Below, piece after piece: positions 48,601 to 56,689 of a stretch of 64,000 nucleotides of DNA. The notes under the pieces were generated by a model. It saw only the letters and a program-made list of their open reading frames with translations, was not told where the DNA came from and did not search any database. A program made the position numbers and the translations under genes. The stretch comes from an uncultured Oscillospiraceae bacterium (GTDB lineage Bacteria; Bacillota; Clostridia; Oscillospirales; Oscillospiraceae). Position 1 is the first letter of the stretch. Each line of letters begins with the position of its first letter. Location of the stretch: the NCBI GenBank assembly GCA_910587395.1, contig CAJULJ010000004.1, positions 1 to 64,000 of the forward strand, in the 5' to 3' direction.

Positions 48601-49614
48601 ATGCTTACCACCGTCATTCCCCAGGGGTACGCCCCCCTGTTGAACCTGTACGACACCCAGAAGGCCATCGGCCTGCTCAAGCGCCTTTTTGAGGACGACC
48701 TGGGCGGCTCCCTTAACCTGCGCCGTGTGTCCGCGCCGCTGTTTGTGGAGGCGTCCACCGGCTTGAACGACGACTTGAACGGCGTGGAGCGCGCCGTGTC
48801 CTTTGACGTGCCCGACGCGGGCCGGGACGCCCAGGTGGTTCACTCCCTAGCCAAGTGGAAGCGTCTGGCCCTGCACCGCTACCAGTTTTCCGTGGGCGAG
48901 GGGCTTTACACCGACATGAACGCCATCCGCCGGGACGAGGAGCTGGATAACCTCCACTCCGTCTACGTGGACCAGTGGGATTGGGAGAAGGTCATCGCCC
49001 CCCGGGACCGGAATGTGGACTACTTAAAGGGCGTGGTAAAGACCATCGTCGGCGCCCTGGCCAACACCCAGCAGACCCTGCGCTCGGTGTACCCCCAGCT
49101 GACCACCCTGCCGCTGATTGACCGGGAGGTGTCCTTCGTCACCGCCCAGGAGCTGGAGGACCTGTGGCCCGAGCTGTCCCCCAAGGAGCGGGAGGATGCC
49201 TGGGTGAAGGACCACCCAACCACCTTTCTCATGGGCATCGGCGGGGCGCTGAGGTCCGGAAGGCCCCACGACGGCCGTGCTCCCGACTATGACGACTGGG
49301 CGCTGAACGGGGATATTCTGGTGTGGAACTCCCTGCTGGGCCGCGCCTTTGAGATCTCCTCCATGGGTATTCGGGTGTCCCCGGAGTCTTTGGACCGGCA
49401 GCTCACTGTTTCCGGCCGTGATGAGCGCCGGGAGCTGCCCTTCCACAAGGCGCTGCTGGCGGGAGAGCTGCCCCTGACCATCGGCGGCGGCATCGGACAG
49501 AGCCGGGTGTCCATGTTCCTGCTGGGCAAGGCCCACATCGGCGAGGTCCAGGCGTCCATCTGGGACCCCCGCACGTTAGAGGCCTGTAAAGAGGCGGGGG
49601 TCATCCTGCTGTAA
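48601..49614 (+). CDS. asnA: Aspartate-ammonia ligase (asparagine synthetase A)
   Basis: The 337-residue product is a class II aminoacyl-tRNA-synthetase-like enzyme with KAIGLLKRLFEDDLGGSLNLRRVSAPLFV, FDVPDAGRDAQVVHSLAKWKR and SVYVDQWDWE. The active site is GIGGALRSGRPHDGRAPDYDDW, and the C-terminal motif is LTIGGGIGQSRVSMFLL. It makes asparagine from aspartate, ammonia and ATP. AAGGAG lies 8 bases before the ATG. A 57-residue membrane protein gene follows 13 bp downstream. Confidence 0.96.
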   Translation: MLTTVIPQGYAPLLNLYDTQKAIGLLKRLFEDDLGGSLNLRRVSAPLFVEASTGLNDDLNGVERAVSFDVPDAGRDAQVVHSLAKWKRLALHRYQFSVGEGLYTDMNAIRRDEELDNLHSVYVDQWDWEKVIAPRDRNVDYLKGVVKTIVGALANTQQTLRSVYPQLTTLPLIDREVSFVTAQELEDLWPELSPKEREDAWVKDHPTTFLMGIGGALRSGRPHDGRAPDYDDWALNGDILVWNSLLGRAFEISSMGIRVSPESLDRQLTVSGRDERRELPFHKALLAGELPLTIGGGIGQSRVSMFLLGKAHIGEVQASIWDPRTLEACKEAGVILL

Positions 49615-49627
49615 AGGGGGTAGAATC

Positions 49628-49801
49628 ATGGAGGATAAAAAAGAGGGCCTGAGCGCGGGCAGCGCGGCAAAGGCAGGCATCAGCTTCGGAAGCGCCCTGG
49701 CCATGGTTATCAGCTATACCACCTGGCGCTCGGTGGGCTGGGCCATCATTCACGGCCTCATGAGCTGGGTGTATGTGATCTACTTCATCCTGAGATATTG
49801 A
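49628..49801 (+). CDS. Small membrane protein, 57 residues
   Basis: Reading from ATG 49628 behind GGGGG gives MEDKKEGLSAGSAAKAGISF followed by one hydrophobic region (ALAMVISYTTWRSVGW, then AIIHGLMSWVYVIYFILRY), enough for one long or two short helices. It ends at TGA 49799-49801. Codon use matches the neighbours, the gap to asnA is 13 bp, and a strong terminator follows 7 bp after the stop. The function is unknown. Confidence 0.75.
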   Translation: MEDKKEGLSAGSAAKAGISFGSALAMVISYTTWRSVGWAIIHGLMSWVYVIYFILRY

Positions 49802-49808
49802 ACCAAAC

Positions 49809-49840
49809 GCGCCCCGCTCAATCGAGCGGGGCGCGCTTTT
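49809..49840. terminator. Terminator between the small membrane protein gene and the response-regulator gene
   Basis: An 11-bp perfect stem GCGCCCCGCTC/GAGCGGGGCGC with an AATC loop is followed by GCTTTTA. It lies between convergent genes and overlaps the regulator's last bases. Confidence 0.9.
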
Positions 49841-50513
49841 ATGCTTCGTCAGCCTCCAAATGATACCCCAGCCGCCGCACCGCCTCGATGCGCACGTTGG
49901 AGCCGATGCTGTTCAGCTTTTTCCGCAGAAAGCCCACATACACCTCCACATGGTTCTCCACGGCGTTGGAGTCATACCCCCACACCCGGGCCAGGATGGT
50001 CTCCTTGGGCAGGTTGCGGCCCTTGGCCTGCATGAGGCAGCGCATGACATCAAACTCCCTGGCCGACAGCCGCACCCACTTCTCCCCGCAGGCCAGGGTG
50101 CAGGAGTCCAGGTCCAGCGCCGTGTTGCCAAAGCGCAGCTCGTCCACCTGACCGCCCTGGCGGCGCAGCAGAGCCCCCACACAGGCCAGCAGCTCACGGG
50201 TGTCAAAGGGCTTGGTCAGGTAGTAATCCGCCCCGGCGTTCAGCCCCTCCACCCTGTCCTCCAGCTGGTCGCGGGCGGTGAGCATGAGAATGGGGGCCGC
50301 GCACCGCTCAGAGCGCAGCCGCCGGGCCGCCTGCCAGCCGTCCAGCACCGGCAGCATCACGTCCAGGATGATGAGGTCGTACACCCCCAGCAGGGCGTGC
50401 TGCACCCCCGTCTCGCCGTCGTAGGCGTTTTCCACCTGATACCCCCGGTCCTCCAGCAGCGCCCGGAGGGAGCCGGCCAGGGGTTTGTCGTCCTCTATGA
50501 TGAGAATGTTCAC
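49839..50513 (-). CDS. Orphan OmpR-family response regulator
   Basis: The 224-residue product has a receiver domain with acidic pair IIEDDK, phospho-acceptor Asp51 (LIILDVMLPVLDGW), MLTARD and LTKPFD. A winged helix follows (VWGYDSNAVENHVEVYVGFLRKKL, ending RLGYHLEA). No histidine kinase is next to it: the upstream gene is an aminopeptidase 28 bp away and the downstream side is convergent. Its kinase must lie elsewhere, or it responds to a non-cognate kinase. The closest relatives by motif are the CsoR/QseB-like group. Confidence 0.9.
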   Translation of the reverse strand: MNILIIEDDKPLAGSLRALLEDRGYQVENAYDGETGVQHALLGVYDLIILDVMLPVLDGWQAARRLRSERCAAPILMLTARDQLEDRVEGLNAGADYYLTKPFDTRELLACVGALLRRQGGQVDELRFGNTALDLDSCTLACGEKWVRLSAREFDVMRCLMQAKGRNLPKETILARVWGYDSNAVENHVEVYVGFLRKKLNSIGSNVRIEAVRRLGYHLEADEA

Positions 50514-50541
50514 AGCGGCTCCCTCCTCAATTGATGTGTGC

Positions 50542-51903
50542 TCAGCGTTCCGCCATGCCCGCGCACAGCTGATACAGGGTGGTCACCCCCGCGCCGGTGG
50601 CCCCGGCGGTCTGATACTCCCGGCGGGGACGGTCCACCCAGGAGGTGCCCGCGATATCCATATGGACCCAGGGGGTGTTTCCGGCGAAAGCGCCCACGAA
50701 CAGGCCTGCGGTGATGGCTCCGCAGCCGTCGCTGGACTGGTTGCACAGGTCGGCAACCGGACTTTCGATCATCTTTTTGTATTCGGGGAAGGTGGGGAAG
50801 CGCCAATACTGCTCCCCGGCGCGGGCGGCGGCGTCCAGCAGGGCATTGCATAGAGCGTCGTCATTGGACACCAGCCCCGCCGTGAGGTGGCCCAGCGCGG
50901 CCACGCAGGCCCCGGTGAGGGTGGCGATGTCCACCACCTGGGCGGCGTTTTCCCTCTGAATGGCGTAGGTGACGGCGTCGGCCAGGATGAGCCGTCCCTC
51001 CGCGTCGGTGTTGTTGATCTGGATGGTCTTGCCGGACATGGAGGTGACGATGTCCCCGGGGACCATGCTCTCGGGGGAGATGCGGTTCTCCACCGCGGGA
51101 ATCACCGCCGTCACGTTTACCGGCACCCGGTTCTGCGCCAAAGCCATCACCGCGCCGCACACCGCCGCAGCCCCCGCCATGTCGGAGCGCATCACCTTCA
51201 GGCCCGGACCGGTTTTGATGTTGTATCCGCCGGTGTCGAAGCACACTCCTTTGCCCACCAGGGCGATGGGCGGGGTTTCCTCCCTGCCGCCCCGCCAGCG
51301 CAGCACGATGAGCCGGGGCGGATGGGCGGCGCTGTCCCCCACGGCGTGGAAGGCCCCCATGCCCAGGGCGCGGGTCTGCTTTTTGCGTAGAATTTCCACT
51401 TCGACGCCTACCTGTTCCACCGCCTCGGCCATGGCCTGGGCCAGCAGGGCCGGGGTGAGCAGATTCACCGGCCGGTTGGTCAGGTCACGGGCGAAGCACA
51501 CGGCCCGGGTCACCGCCTCCGTCTCCCTGAGCACGGCCTCGGCGTCCATGCCCTCGGTTCCGGCGATGTAGAGGGTGAAGGGCTTGTCCTCCCGTTCCTT
51601 CCAGCACTCCGGGCGGTAGCAGGCCAGCTCCGCCCCCTGGGCCGCGGCGGCCAAGCCCTGGGCGCCCAGCGCCTGCTTTATCCCGGTCACATCCAGCAGC
51701 AGGGACTGGGCCCCCAGCTCCCGGACGGCCTTCACCGCCTTGGCGGCCCCCCGGCGGGCGGTCTCCGCCGTGGCGTCCTTTCCCAGGTTTACCACCAGGG
51801 CGTGGTCCGGCCCCACCGCCCGCAGGGTCAGGGGGGCGCAGTCCCCGCCGCGCTCCATGACAAACCGCCAGTCGGTACGCTCCTGATTCCAAATCTTTAC
51901 CAT
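50542..51903 (-). CDS. M17 family leucyl aminopeptidase
   Basis: The 453-residue product starts at ATG 51903 behind GGAGAGGAG; a longer frame has no start signal. The catalytic domain has LVGKGVCFDTGGYNIK (metal-binding Lys and Asp), MRSDMAGAAAV, and the family signature NTDAEGRLILADAV. The N-terminal domain is short and divergent, as in many Clostridia. It is a hexameric dinuclear-metal enzyme removing N-terminal residues from peptides in the cytosol. It lies 28 bp upstream of the response-regulator gene and could be co-transcribed with it. Confidence 0.93.
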   Translation of the reverse strand: MVKIWNQERTDWRFVMERGGDCAPLTLRAVGPDHALVVNLGKDATAETARRGAAKAVKAVRELGAQSLLLDVTGIKQALGAQGLAAAAQGAELACYRPECWKEREDKPFTLYIAGTEGMDAEAVLRETEAVTRAVCFARDLTNRPVNLLTPALLAQAMAEAVEQVGVEVEILRKKQTRALGMGAFHAVGDSAAHPPRLIVLRWRGGREETPPIALVGKGVCFDTGGYNIKTGPGLKVMRSDMAGAAAVCGAVMALAQNRVPVNVTAVIPAVENRISPESMVPGDIVTSMSGKTIQINNTDAEGRLILADAVTYAIQRENAAQVVDIATLTGACVAALGHLTAGLVSNDDALCNALLDAAARAGEQYWRFPTFPEYKKMIESPVADLCNQSSDGCGAITAGLFVGAFAGNTPWVHMDIAGTSWVDRPRREYQTAGATGAGVTTLYQLCAGMAER

Positions 51904-52091
51904 GTTGTGCTCCTCTCCTCCCAGGGGCCGAAGGGACCCCACATTCCAGGCCATTCTATCGCCTTTTTCTCCCGTTGGCAAGGCCCTGGGCAAAAAATGC
52001 GGGAAAGAGAGCGGAAAAAGACGGTGTTTCTTTTTCCTGCCGGTCATGCTATAATAAATGCTCCGATCAACAAAAGAAAGTAGGCGAGAGC

Positions 52092-53117
52092 ATGATTTCA
52101 TTTGCCAGCGACTATATCGCGGGGGCGCACCCTCAGGTGCTGAAACGGCTGGTGGAAACCAACCTGGAGCCCCTCCCCGGCTACGGGGAGGACCCCTACT
52201 GCGCCGCCGCCAAGGAAAAGATCCGGGCGGCCTGCGGCTGCCCCCAGGCTCAGGTGGAGCTGCTGACCGGCGGTACCCAGACCAATCAGATCGTCATTTC
52301 CACCCTGCTGCGGGACCATGAGGGCGTGGTGGCGGCGAAAACCGGCCACGTCAGCACCCACGAGGCGGGGGCCGTCGAGCACGCCGGGCACAAGGTGCTG
52401 GAGCTGCCCCAGACCGGCGGCAAGCTGCGCGCGGATACCCTGCGGGAGTATATCGAGAGCTTCTACGGCGATGAGAACCACGAGCACATGGTGTTCCCGG
52501 GGATGGTGTATATCTCCCACCCCACGGAGTTCGGCACCCTCTACACCAAGGCGGAGCTGGAGGAGCTGGCAAAGGTGTGCCGGAGCTGCAGCATGCCGCT
52601 GTACCTGGACGGGGCCCGGCTGGGCTACGGCCTGATGAGCGGGGAGAGCGACCTGACCCTGGAGGACATCGCCCGGCTGTGTGACGTGTTCTACATCGGC
52701 GGCACCAAGGTGGGGGCGCTGTGCGGCGAGGCGGTGGTGTTCACCCGGAACAACCGGCCCGCTCACTTTGTCAACGCCATCAAGAAGCGTGGCGCCCTGC
52801 TGGCAAAGGGCCGCCTGCTGGGGGTGCAGTTCGACGCGCTGTTCACCGACGGGCTGTACTTCGAGCTGAGCCGCCACGCCATGGAGATGGCGCGGGAGCT
52901 GAAAGCCCTGTTCCACGAGAAGGGCGTGAAGTTCTACCTGGAGTCCCCCACCAATCAGCAGTTCGTCATCCTGTCCAGCGACAGGATCGAAGAGCTGAAA
53001 CAGAACGTGACGTTCAGCTTCTGGGAAAAGTACGACGCCCGGCACACCGTCATCCGCTTCTGCACCAGCTGGTCCACCACCCCGGAGGACCTGGCTTACC
53101 TGCGCTCCGTCCTCTGA
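52092..53117 (+). CDS. Low-specificity L-threonine aldolase family protein
   Basis: The 341-residue product is a fold-type I PLP enzyme with MISFASDYIAGAHPQVLKRL at the start, LTGGTQTNQIVI, THEAGAVEHAGHKV, LYLDGARLGYGL, and the PLP lysine in FYIGGTKVGALCGEAVVF. Threonine aldolases cleave threonine or allo-threonine to glycine and acetaldehyde. The ribosome site is weak (AGGCGAGAG). It is divergent from the M17 aminopeptidase gene and followed by its own short downstream gap with the DtxR promoter. Confidence 0.9.
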   Translation: MISFASDYIAGAHPQVLKRLVETNLEPLPGYGEDPYCAAAKEKIRAACGCPQAQVELLTGGTQTNQIVISTLLRDHEGVVAAKTGHVSTHEAGAVEHAGHKVLELPQTGGKLRADTLREYIESFYGDENHEHMVFPGMVYISHPTEFGTLYTKAELEELAKVCRSCSMPLYLDGARLGYGLMSGESDLTLEDIARLCDVFYIGGTKVGALCGEAVVFTRNNRPAHFVNAIKKRGALLAKGRLLGVQFDALFTDGLYFELSRHAMEMARELKALFHEKGVKFYLESPTNQQFVILSSDRIEELKQNVTFSFWEKYDARHTVIRFCTSWSTTPEDLAYLRSVL

Positions 53118-53127
53118 GAAAAACCGG

Positions 53128-53156
53128 TTGCCAGCGGCGGAAAATTGTGGTATATT
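53128..53156 (+). promoter_or_regulatory. Promoter of the DtxR-type regulator
   Basis: TTGCCA (53128-53133) and TATATT (53151-53156) have 17-bp spacing, just after the aldolase stop. Transcription would start around the TTAGTTCGG that follows. Confidence 0.7.
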
Positions 53157-53201
53157 GGCCTTAGTTCGGTACAGGCTTACCGCAGAGCAGGAGTGAACAA
53201 A

Positions 53202-53576
53202 TTGAACATCCACGAATCCGCAGAAAATTATCTGGAGGCCATCCTGGCCCTGGGGGAAAAGGGGCCGGTGCGGTCCATCGACGTGGCCCAGCACCTGAAT
53301 TTCTCCAAGCCCAGCGTCAGCCGGGCCATGAGCCTGCTCCGGGAGGGGGGCTTTGTGGTCATGGACCAGGGGGGCTTCCTCACCCTCACCGACGAGGGGC
53401 TGGAGATCGCCCGGCGCATCTATGAGCGGCACCTGCTGCTCACCAAGTGGCTCATCCACCTGGGGGTGGACGAGAAGGTGGCCGCCGAGGACGCCTGCCG
53501 CATCGAGCACGACTTGAGCGTGGAGTCCTTTGACGCCCTCCGGGCGCACATCAACAAGGACATGGGAATCGAATGA
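53202..53576 (+). CDS. DtxR/MntR-family metal-dependent repressor
   Basis: The 124-residue product starts at TTG 53202, 8 bases after AGGAG; a GTG at 53193 overlaps the ribosome site. The winged helix reads ESAENYLEAILALGEKGPVRSIDVAQHLNFSKPSVSRAM, and the dimerisation/metal domain has ARRIYERHLLLTKWL and EDACRIEHDLS, with His and Glu positions for Mn or Fe. There is no SH3 domain, so it is MntR-sized. It would repress metal-uptake genes when metal is bound. No transporter is adjacent. Confidence 0.9.
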   Translation: MNIHESAENYLEAILALGEKGPVRSIDVAQHLNFSKPSVSRAMSLLREGGFVVMDQGGFLTLTDEGLEIARRIYERHLLLTKWLIHLGVDEKVAAEDACRIEHDLSVESFDALRAHINKDMGIE

Positions 53577-53578
53577 AC

Positions 53579-53606
53579 AAAACCGCCGCTTCTCAGCGGC
53601 GGTTTT
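53579..53606. terminator. Bidirectional terminator between the DtxR-type gene and ansA
   Basis: AAAACCGCCGC/GCGGCGGTTTT, a perfect 11-bp stem with a 6-base loop, starts right after the DtxR-type stop and overlaps the last codons of convergent ansA. Confidence 0.85.
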
Positions 53607-54591
53607 GCACTTCTCCGGCGATGCTTTTGGAAAACAGGGTGCGCACCTCGTCCAGGTCCCCGGTCTGACCCAGCGCCCACATCAGCTTGGTGACGGCGGC
53701 CTCGGTGGTCATGTCCCAGCCCTGGATGACCCCCTCCGCCAGGGCCTTCTGCCCCGCCTGGTAGAGGTAGAAGTTGCTGCTCTCGTACAGGCATTGGCTG
53801 CACACCACCACCGCCATCCCCGACTGGGCGGCGGCGTGGAGCTTTTCGATCAGGTTGCGGCGGATAAAGTGGAGCCCGCCCGCGCCAAAGGCCTCGATCA
53901 CCACGCCCCGGTAGTGCATCGACAGCAGCATGTCAAAGACCTCCGGGTCCAGCCCCGGGGTCAGCTTGATGAGGAATACGGCCTCACACAGCTTGTCCCG
54001 CAGCACGCAGGGGCCGTCGGTGGGCGGAATGGCGTCATCCCGGATGGTGAGTCCCGCGCCGTTCACCTGGGCCACCAGGGGCCAGTTCACGCTGTCGAAG
54101 GCGCCGAAGGCGGTGGTGTGGGTTTTGACGGCCCTGCAGCCCAGCATGACCCGCCGGTCAAAAGCCAGAAACACCCCCGGACGGCCCGACGCGGCCATGG
54201 CAAAGGCGGTGCGCAGGTTGTCTAGCCCGTCGGTGAGGGGATGCTCGATGGGCAGCTGTGCCCCGGTGAGCACCACCGGGACGGGGATGTTCCGCACCAT
54301 GTAGCTGAGCACGGAGGCGGTGTAGGCCATGGTGTCGGTGCCGTGGGAGACCACAATGCCGTCAAAGCCGTTCCGGGCCTCATAGACGCTTTGCGCGATG
54401 AGCCGCCACTCCTCCGGCTGGATGTTGGACGAGTCTAAGTGAAGGATGTCACGGACGGTCAGATCGTAGCTGTCGGGCAGCCCGCCCAGGTAGTGGGACA
54501 GGGCCGCACCGTCCAAGCCGGGGGCCAGCCCCTCGTCGGTGAGCCGGGAGGCGATGGTGCCTCCGGTGGTGAGCAGTAAAATGCGTTTCAT
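53593..54591 (-). CDS. ansA: L-asparaginase
   Basis: The 332-residue product has both catalytic threonine motifs: LLLTTGGTIASR near the start and GIVVSHGTDTMAYTASVL, plus VVLTGAQLPIEHPLTDG and GVVIEAFGAGG. Length and lack of a signal peptide point to the cytoplasmic type I enzyme. It hydrolyses asparagine to aspartate and ammonia. Asparagine synthesis (asnA) lies only 4 kb away, but they are separate units. Its C-terminus is encoded within a terminator hairpin. Confidence 0.94.
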   Translation of the reverse strand: MKRILLLTTGGTIASRLTDEGLAPGLDGAALSHYLGGLPDSYDLTVRDILHLDSSNIQPEEWRLIAQSVYEARNGFDGIVVSHGTDTMAYTASVLSYMVRNIPVPVVLTGAQLPIEHPLTDGLDNLRTAFAMAASGRPGVFLAFDRRVMLGCRAVKTHTTAFGAFDSVNWPLVAQVNGAGLTIRDDAIPPTDGPCVLRDKLCEAVFLIKLTPGLDPEVFDMLLSMHYRGVVIEAFGAGGLHFIRRNLIEKLHAAAQSGMAVVVCSQCLYESSNFYLYQAGQKALAEGVIQGWDMTTEAAVTKLMWALGQTGDLDEVRTLFSKSIAGEVQNRR

Positions 54592-54653
54592 GGGACGCCT
54601 CCTTGTAAACGGTAAAATTAGTATACTTTATGACAGTTTGCTTTGCAAGTATA

Positions 54654-54682
54654 TTGTCAGCTTCCGGGAATACTGTTATACT
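54654..54682 (+). promoter_or_regulatory. Promoter of the thioredoxin-reductase-like gene
   Basis: TTGTCA (54654-54659) and TATACT (54677-54682) have 17-bp spacing, about 35 bases before the ATG. Confidence 0.75.
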
Positions 54683-54716
54683 GAATCAAAAGAATTCTCA
54701 ACAGGGGGACGATTTT

Positions 54717-55517
54717 ATGAAATATGACCTTCTCATCGTGGGCGGAGGCCCCGCGGGGCTCACCGCCGCCATTCACGCGCGCGCGAGGAACAAGTCTGTG
54801 CTGGTCATTTCCAACGACCCCGCTGCCTCTCCGCTGGCCAAAGCTCCGGGGATGGCCAACTACCCCGGCCTGCCGGGGGTGACGGGCAAAGAGCTGGTGG
54901 AGCGGCTTTTGACCCAGGCGAAGGATTTAGGCGCGGAGTTCAAGCAGGGCCGGGCCCTGTCCGTCATGCCCATGGGCAAATCGGTGATGGTGTCGGTGGG
55001 CAGCGACTTTGCGGAGGGCTCTGCGGTTATCCTGGCCGTGGGCGTTTCCCGGGCTGCGCCGCTCAAGGGTGAGGCCGAGCTGCTGGGCCGGGGCGTGAGC
55101 TACTGCGCCACCTGTGATGGGATGCTTTACCGCAATAAGTCCGTGGTCTGTGCCGGAGACGCCCCCAACTTCGAGGAAGAGGTGGAGTTTCTGCGGTCCA
55201 TCGGCTGTCAGGTGGCGGTGAAGCGGCTGGCGGGGCTGTCCATCCTGGGGACGGAGCAGGTGACCGGCGTGCGGGACGCTAAGGGGGAGGAGACTCCCTG
55301 CGACGGCGTGTTCCTGCTGCGCTCGTCCATCGCGCCCGCCCAGCTGGCCCCCGGCCTGGAGCTGGAGGCGGGTTATATCAAAGTGGACGGGCACATGGCC
55401 ACCAACCTGCCCGGCGTATACGCGGCCGGGGACTGTACCGGACAGCCCCTCCAGCTGGCCAAGGCGGTGGGCCAGGGGCAGGCGGCGGCCCATTTCGCCC
55501 TGGAGCAGTTTTCCTGA
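54717..55517 (+). CDS. Thioredoxin-reductase-like flavoprotein without NADPH motif (FFTR-type)
   Basis: The 266-residue product starts at ATG 54717 behind AGGGGGA and is about 40 residues shorter than classic TrxR. The FAD site GGGPAG (residues 9-14), the redox pair Cys130-Ala-Thr-Cys133 (YCATCDG) and the FAD ribityl motif GVYAAGDC are intact. Where NADPH-binding TrxR has GGGDSA and HRR, this protein has CAGDAPNFEEEVEFL and VKRLAGL. Loss of these motifs is the mark of ferredoxin- or flavin-linked thioredoxin reductases known in Clostridia. It probably reduces a thioredoxin with electrons from ferredoxin (inference). Confidence 0.78.
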   Translation: MKYDLLIVGGGPAGLTAAIHARARNKSVLVISNDPAASPLAKAPGMANYPGLPGVTGKELVERLLTQAKDLGAEFKQGRALSVMPMGKSVMVSVGSDFAEGSAVILAVGVSRAAPLKGEAELLGRGVSYCATCDGMLYRNKSVVCAGDAPNFEEEVEFLRSIGCQVAVKRLAGLSILGTEQVTGVRDAKGEETPCDGVFLLRSSIAPAQLAPGLELEAGYIKVDGHMATNLPGVYAAGDCTGQPLQLAKAVGQGQAAAHFALEQFS

Positions 55518-55641
55518 TTTCCGGGAACTTTCCTAATTTTTCGTGAACTTCGCTTTCCTGTATTGAAATTTTCTCCGAAAGATGATAACATAGGAATATC
55601 ACAGGGGGATGCCCCTAATACCAAGTAAGGAGTGATCAAAC

Positions 55642-56052
55642 ATGGTCAAGGTTATCATGGGCCTGAAGGGCACGGGTAAGACCAAGCAGATGATCGATCT
55701 CATCAACACAGCGGTGGATACGGAGCACGGCAACGTGGTTGCCATCGCCCACAATTCCAAGCTGAACTATAAAATCAACTATAAGATCCGTCTGGTGGAC
55801 ACCTCTGACTATAGCATCCCCAACTACGATACCCTCCGGGGCTTCCTGTACGGCCTGTACGCCAGCAATTACGATATTACCCACGTGTTCATCGAGAGCC
55901 TGAACAAGCTGGTCCCCACCGTGGGCAACGAGGATGTGGAGCCCTTCCTGGCCTTCCTGGACGACTTCTCCCAGAAGACCGGCATCAAATACACCATCTC
56001 CATCAGCGAGGATGCGGAGAAGGCCAGCGACGGCGTCAAGAAGTATTTCTAA
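55642..56052 (+). CDS. Small P-loop protein of unknown function
   Basis: The 136-residue product has a Walker A motif right at the N-terminus (VIMGLKGTGKTKQMIDLI) and a possible Walker B strand ending THVFIESLNKLV, then a short tail with KYTISISEDAEKASDGVKKYF. It is soluble. The short single-domain architecture suggests a compact kinase- or AAA-like ATP-binding protein. AAGGAG sits 9 bases upstream of the ATG, and a terminator follows. It appears conserved-looking in codon use but I cannot name the family. Confidence 0.75.
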   Translation: MVKVIMGLKGTGKTKQMIDLINTAVDTEHGNVVAIAHNSKLNYKINYKIRLVDTSDYSIPNYDTLRGFLYGLYASNYDITHVFIESLNKLVPTVGNEDVEPFLAFLDDFSQKTGIKYTISISEDAEKASDGVKKYF

Positions 56053-56074
56053 ATATCGCATACCATGTTGAGAT

Positions 56075-56102
56075 CGGGCGGGCTGCGGCCCGCCCGGTTT
56101 TT
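56075..56102 (+). terminator. Terminator of the P-loop gene
   Basis: CGGGCGGGC pairs with GCCCGCCCG around a TGCG loop, followed by GTTTTTATTTT. Confidence 0.92.
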
Positions 56103-56124
56103 ATTTTGAACAGGAGGGAATCAT

Positions 56125-56631
56125 ATGGACTGTACCCAAGCCATCCGCGCCCGGCGGAGCATCCGAAAGTTCAAGCCCGGCGTCTCCATCCCAAGGGCGG
56201 ATGTGGAGACCATGCTGGAGGCGGCTATGATGGCCCCCAGCGCCCGCAATACCCGCCCCTGGGAGTTTTTCGTGGTGGAGAATCCCGAGCTCAAGGCAAA
56301 GCTGCGCGCCGCCCACCCCTACTCCTCCATGCTGGAAACGGCCGCCCTTGCCATCGTGGTGTGCGGCCGTCCGGAGGACCAGGCGGGCATATGTCTGGAG
56401 TACTGGCCCCTGGACTGCGGCGCGGCCATCGAAAACCTGCTGCTTCAGGCTGCGGCGCTGGGTTACGGCGCCTGCTGGTGCGGCTGCTATCCCGCCCTGG
56501 ACCGGGCGGAGGCCATCCAGGCCGTGCTGGATACCAGGTCCATCCCTGCGGCCCTCATCTCAGTGGGCGTGCCCGACGAGGCCCCCGCCCCAAAGGGCTT
56601 CTATCAGACCGACAAGGTCACCTGGCTCTGA
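56125..56631 (+). CDS. Nitroreductase-family flavoprotein
   Basis: The 168-residue product is a compact nitroreductase with FMN-binding AIRARRSIRKFKPG at the start, APSARNTRPWEFFVV, and AAIENLLLQAAALGYGACWCG. Family members use FMN and NAD(P)H to reduce nitro groups, quinones or other acceptors. AGGAGG precedes the ATG by a proper distance. The next gene (glgX) follows after 58 bases in the same direction, perhaps in one transcript. Confidence 0.9.
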   Translation: MDCTQAIRARRSIRKFKPGVSIPRADVETMLEAAMMAPSARNTRPWEFFVVENPELKAKLRAAHPYSSMLETAALAIVVCGRPEDQAGICLEYWPLDCGAAIENLLLQAAALGYGACWCGCYPALDRAEAIQAVLDTRSIPAALISVGVPDEAPAPKGFYQTDKVTWL

Positions 56632-56689
56632 GAGCCGGGCAGAAGCCATACCCGTGCCTGACCGCACGGCAAGGAAGGAAGATCGTGTT

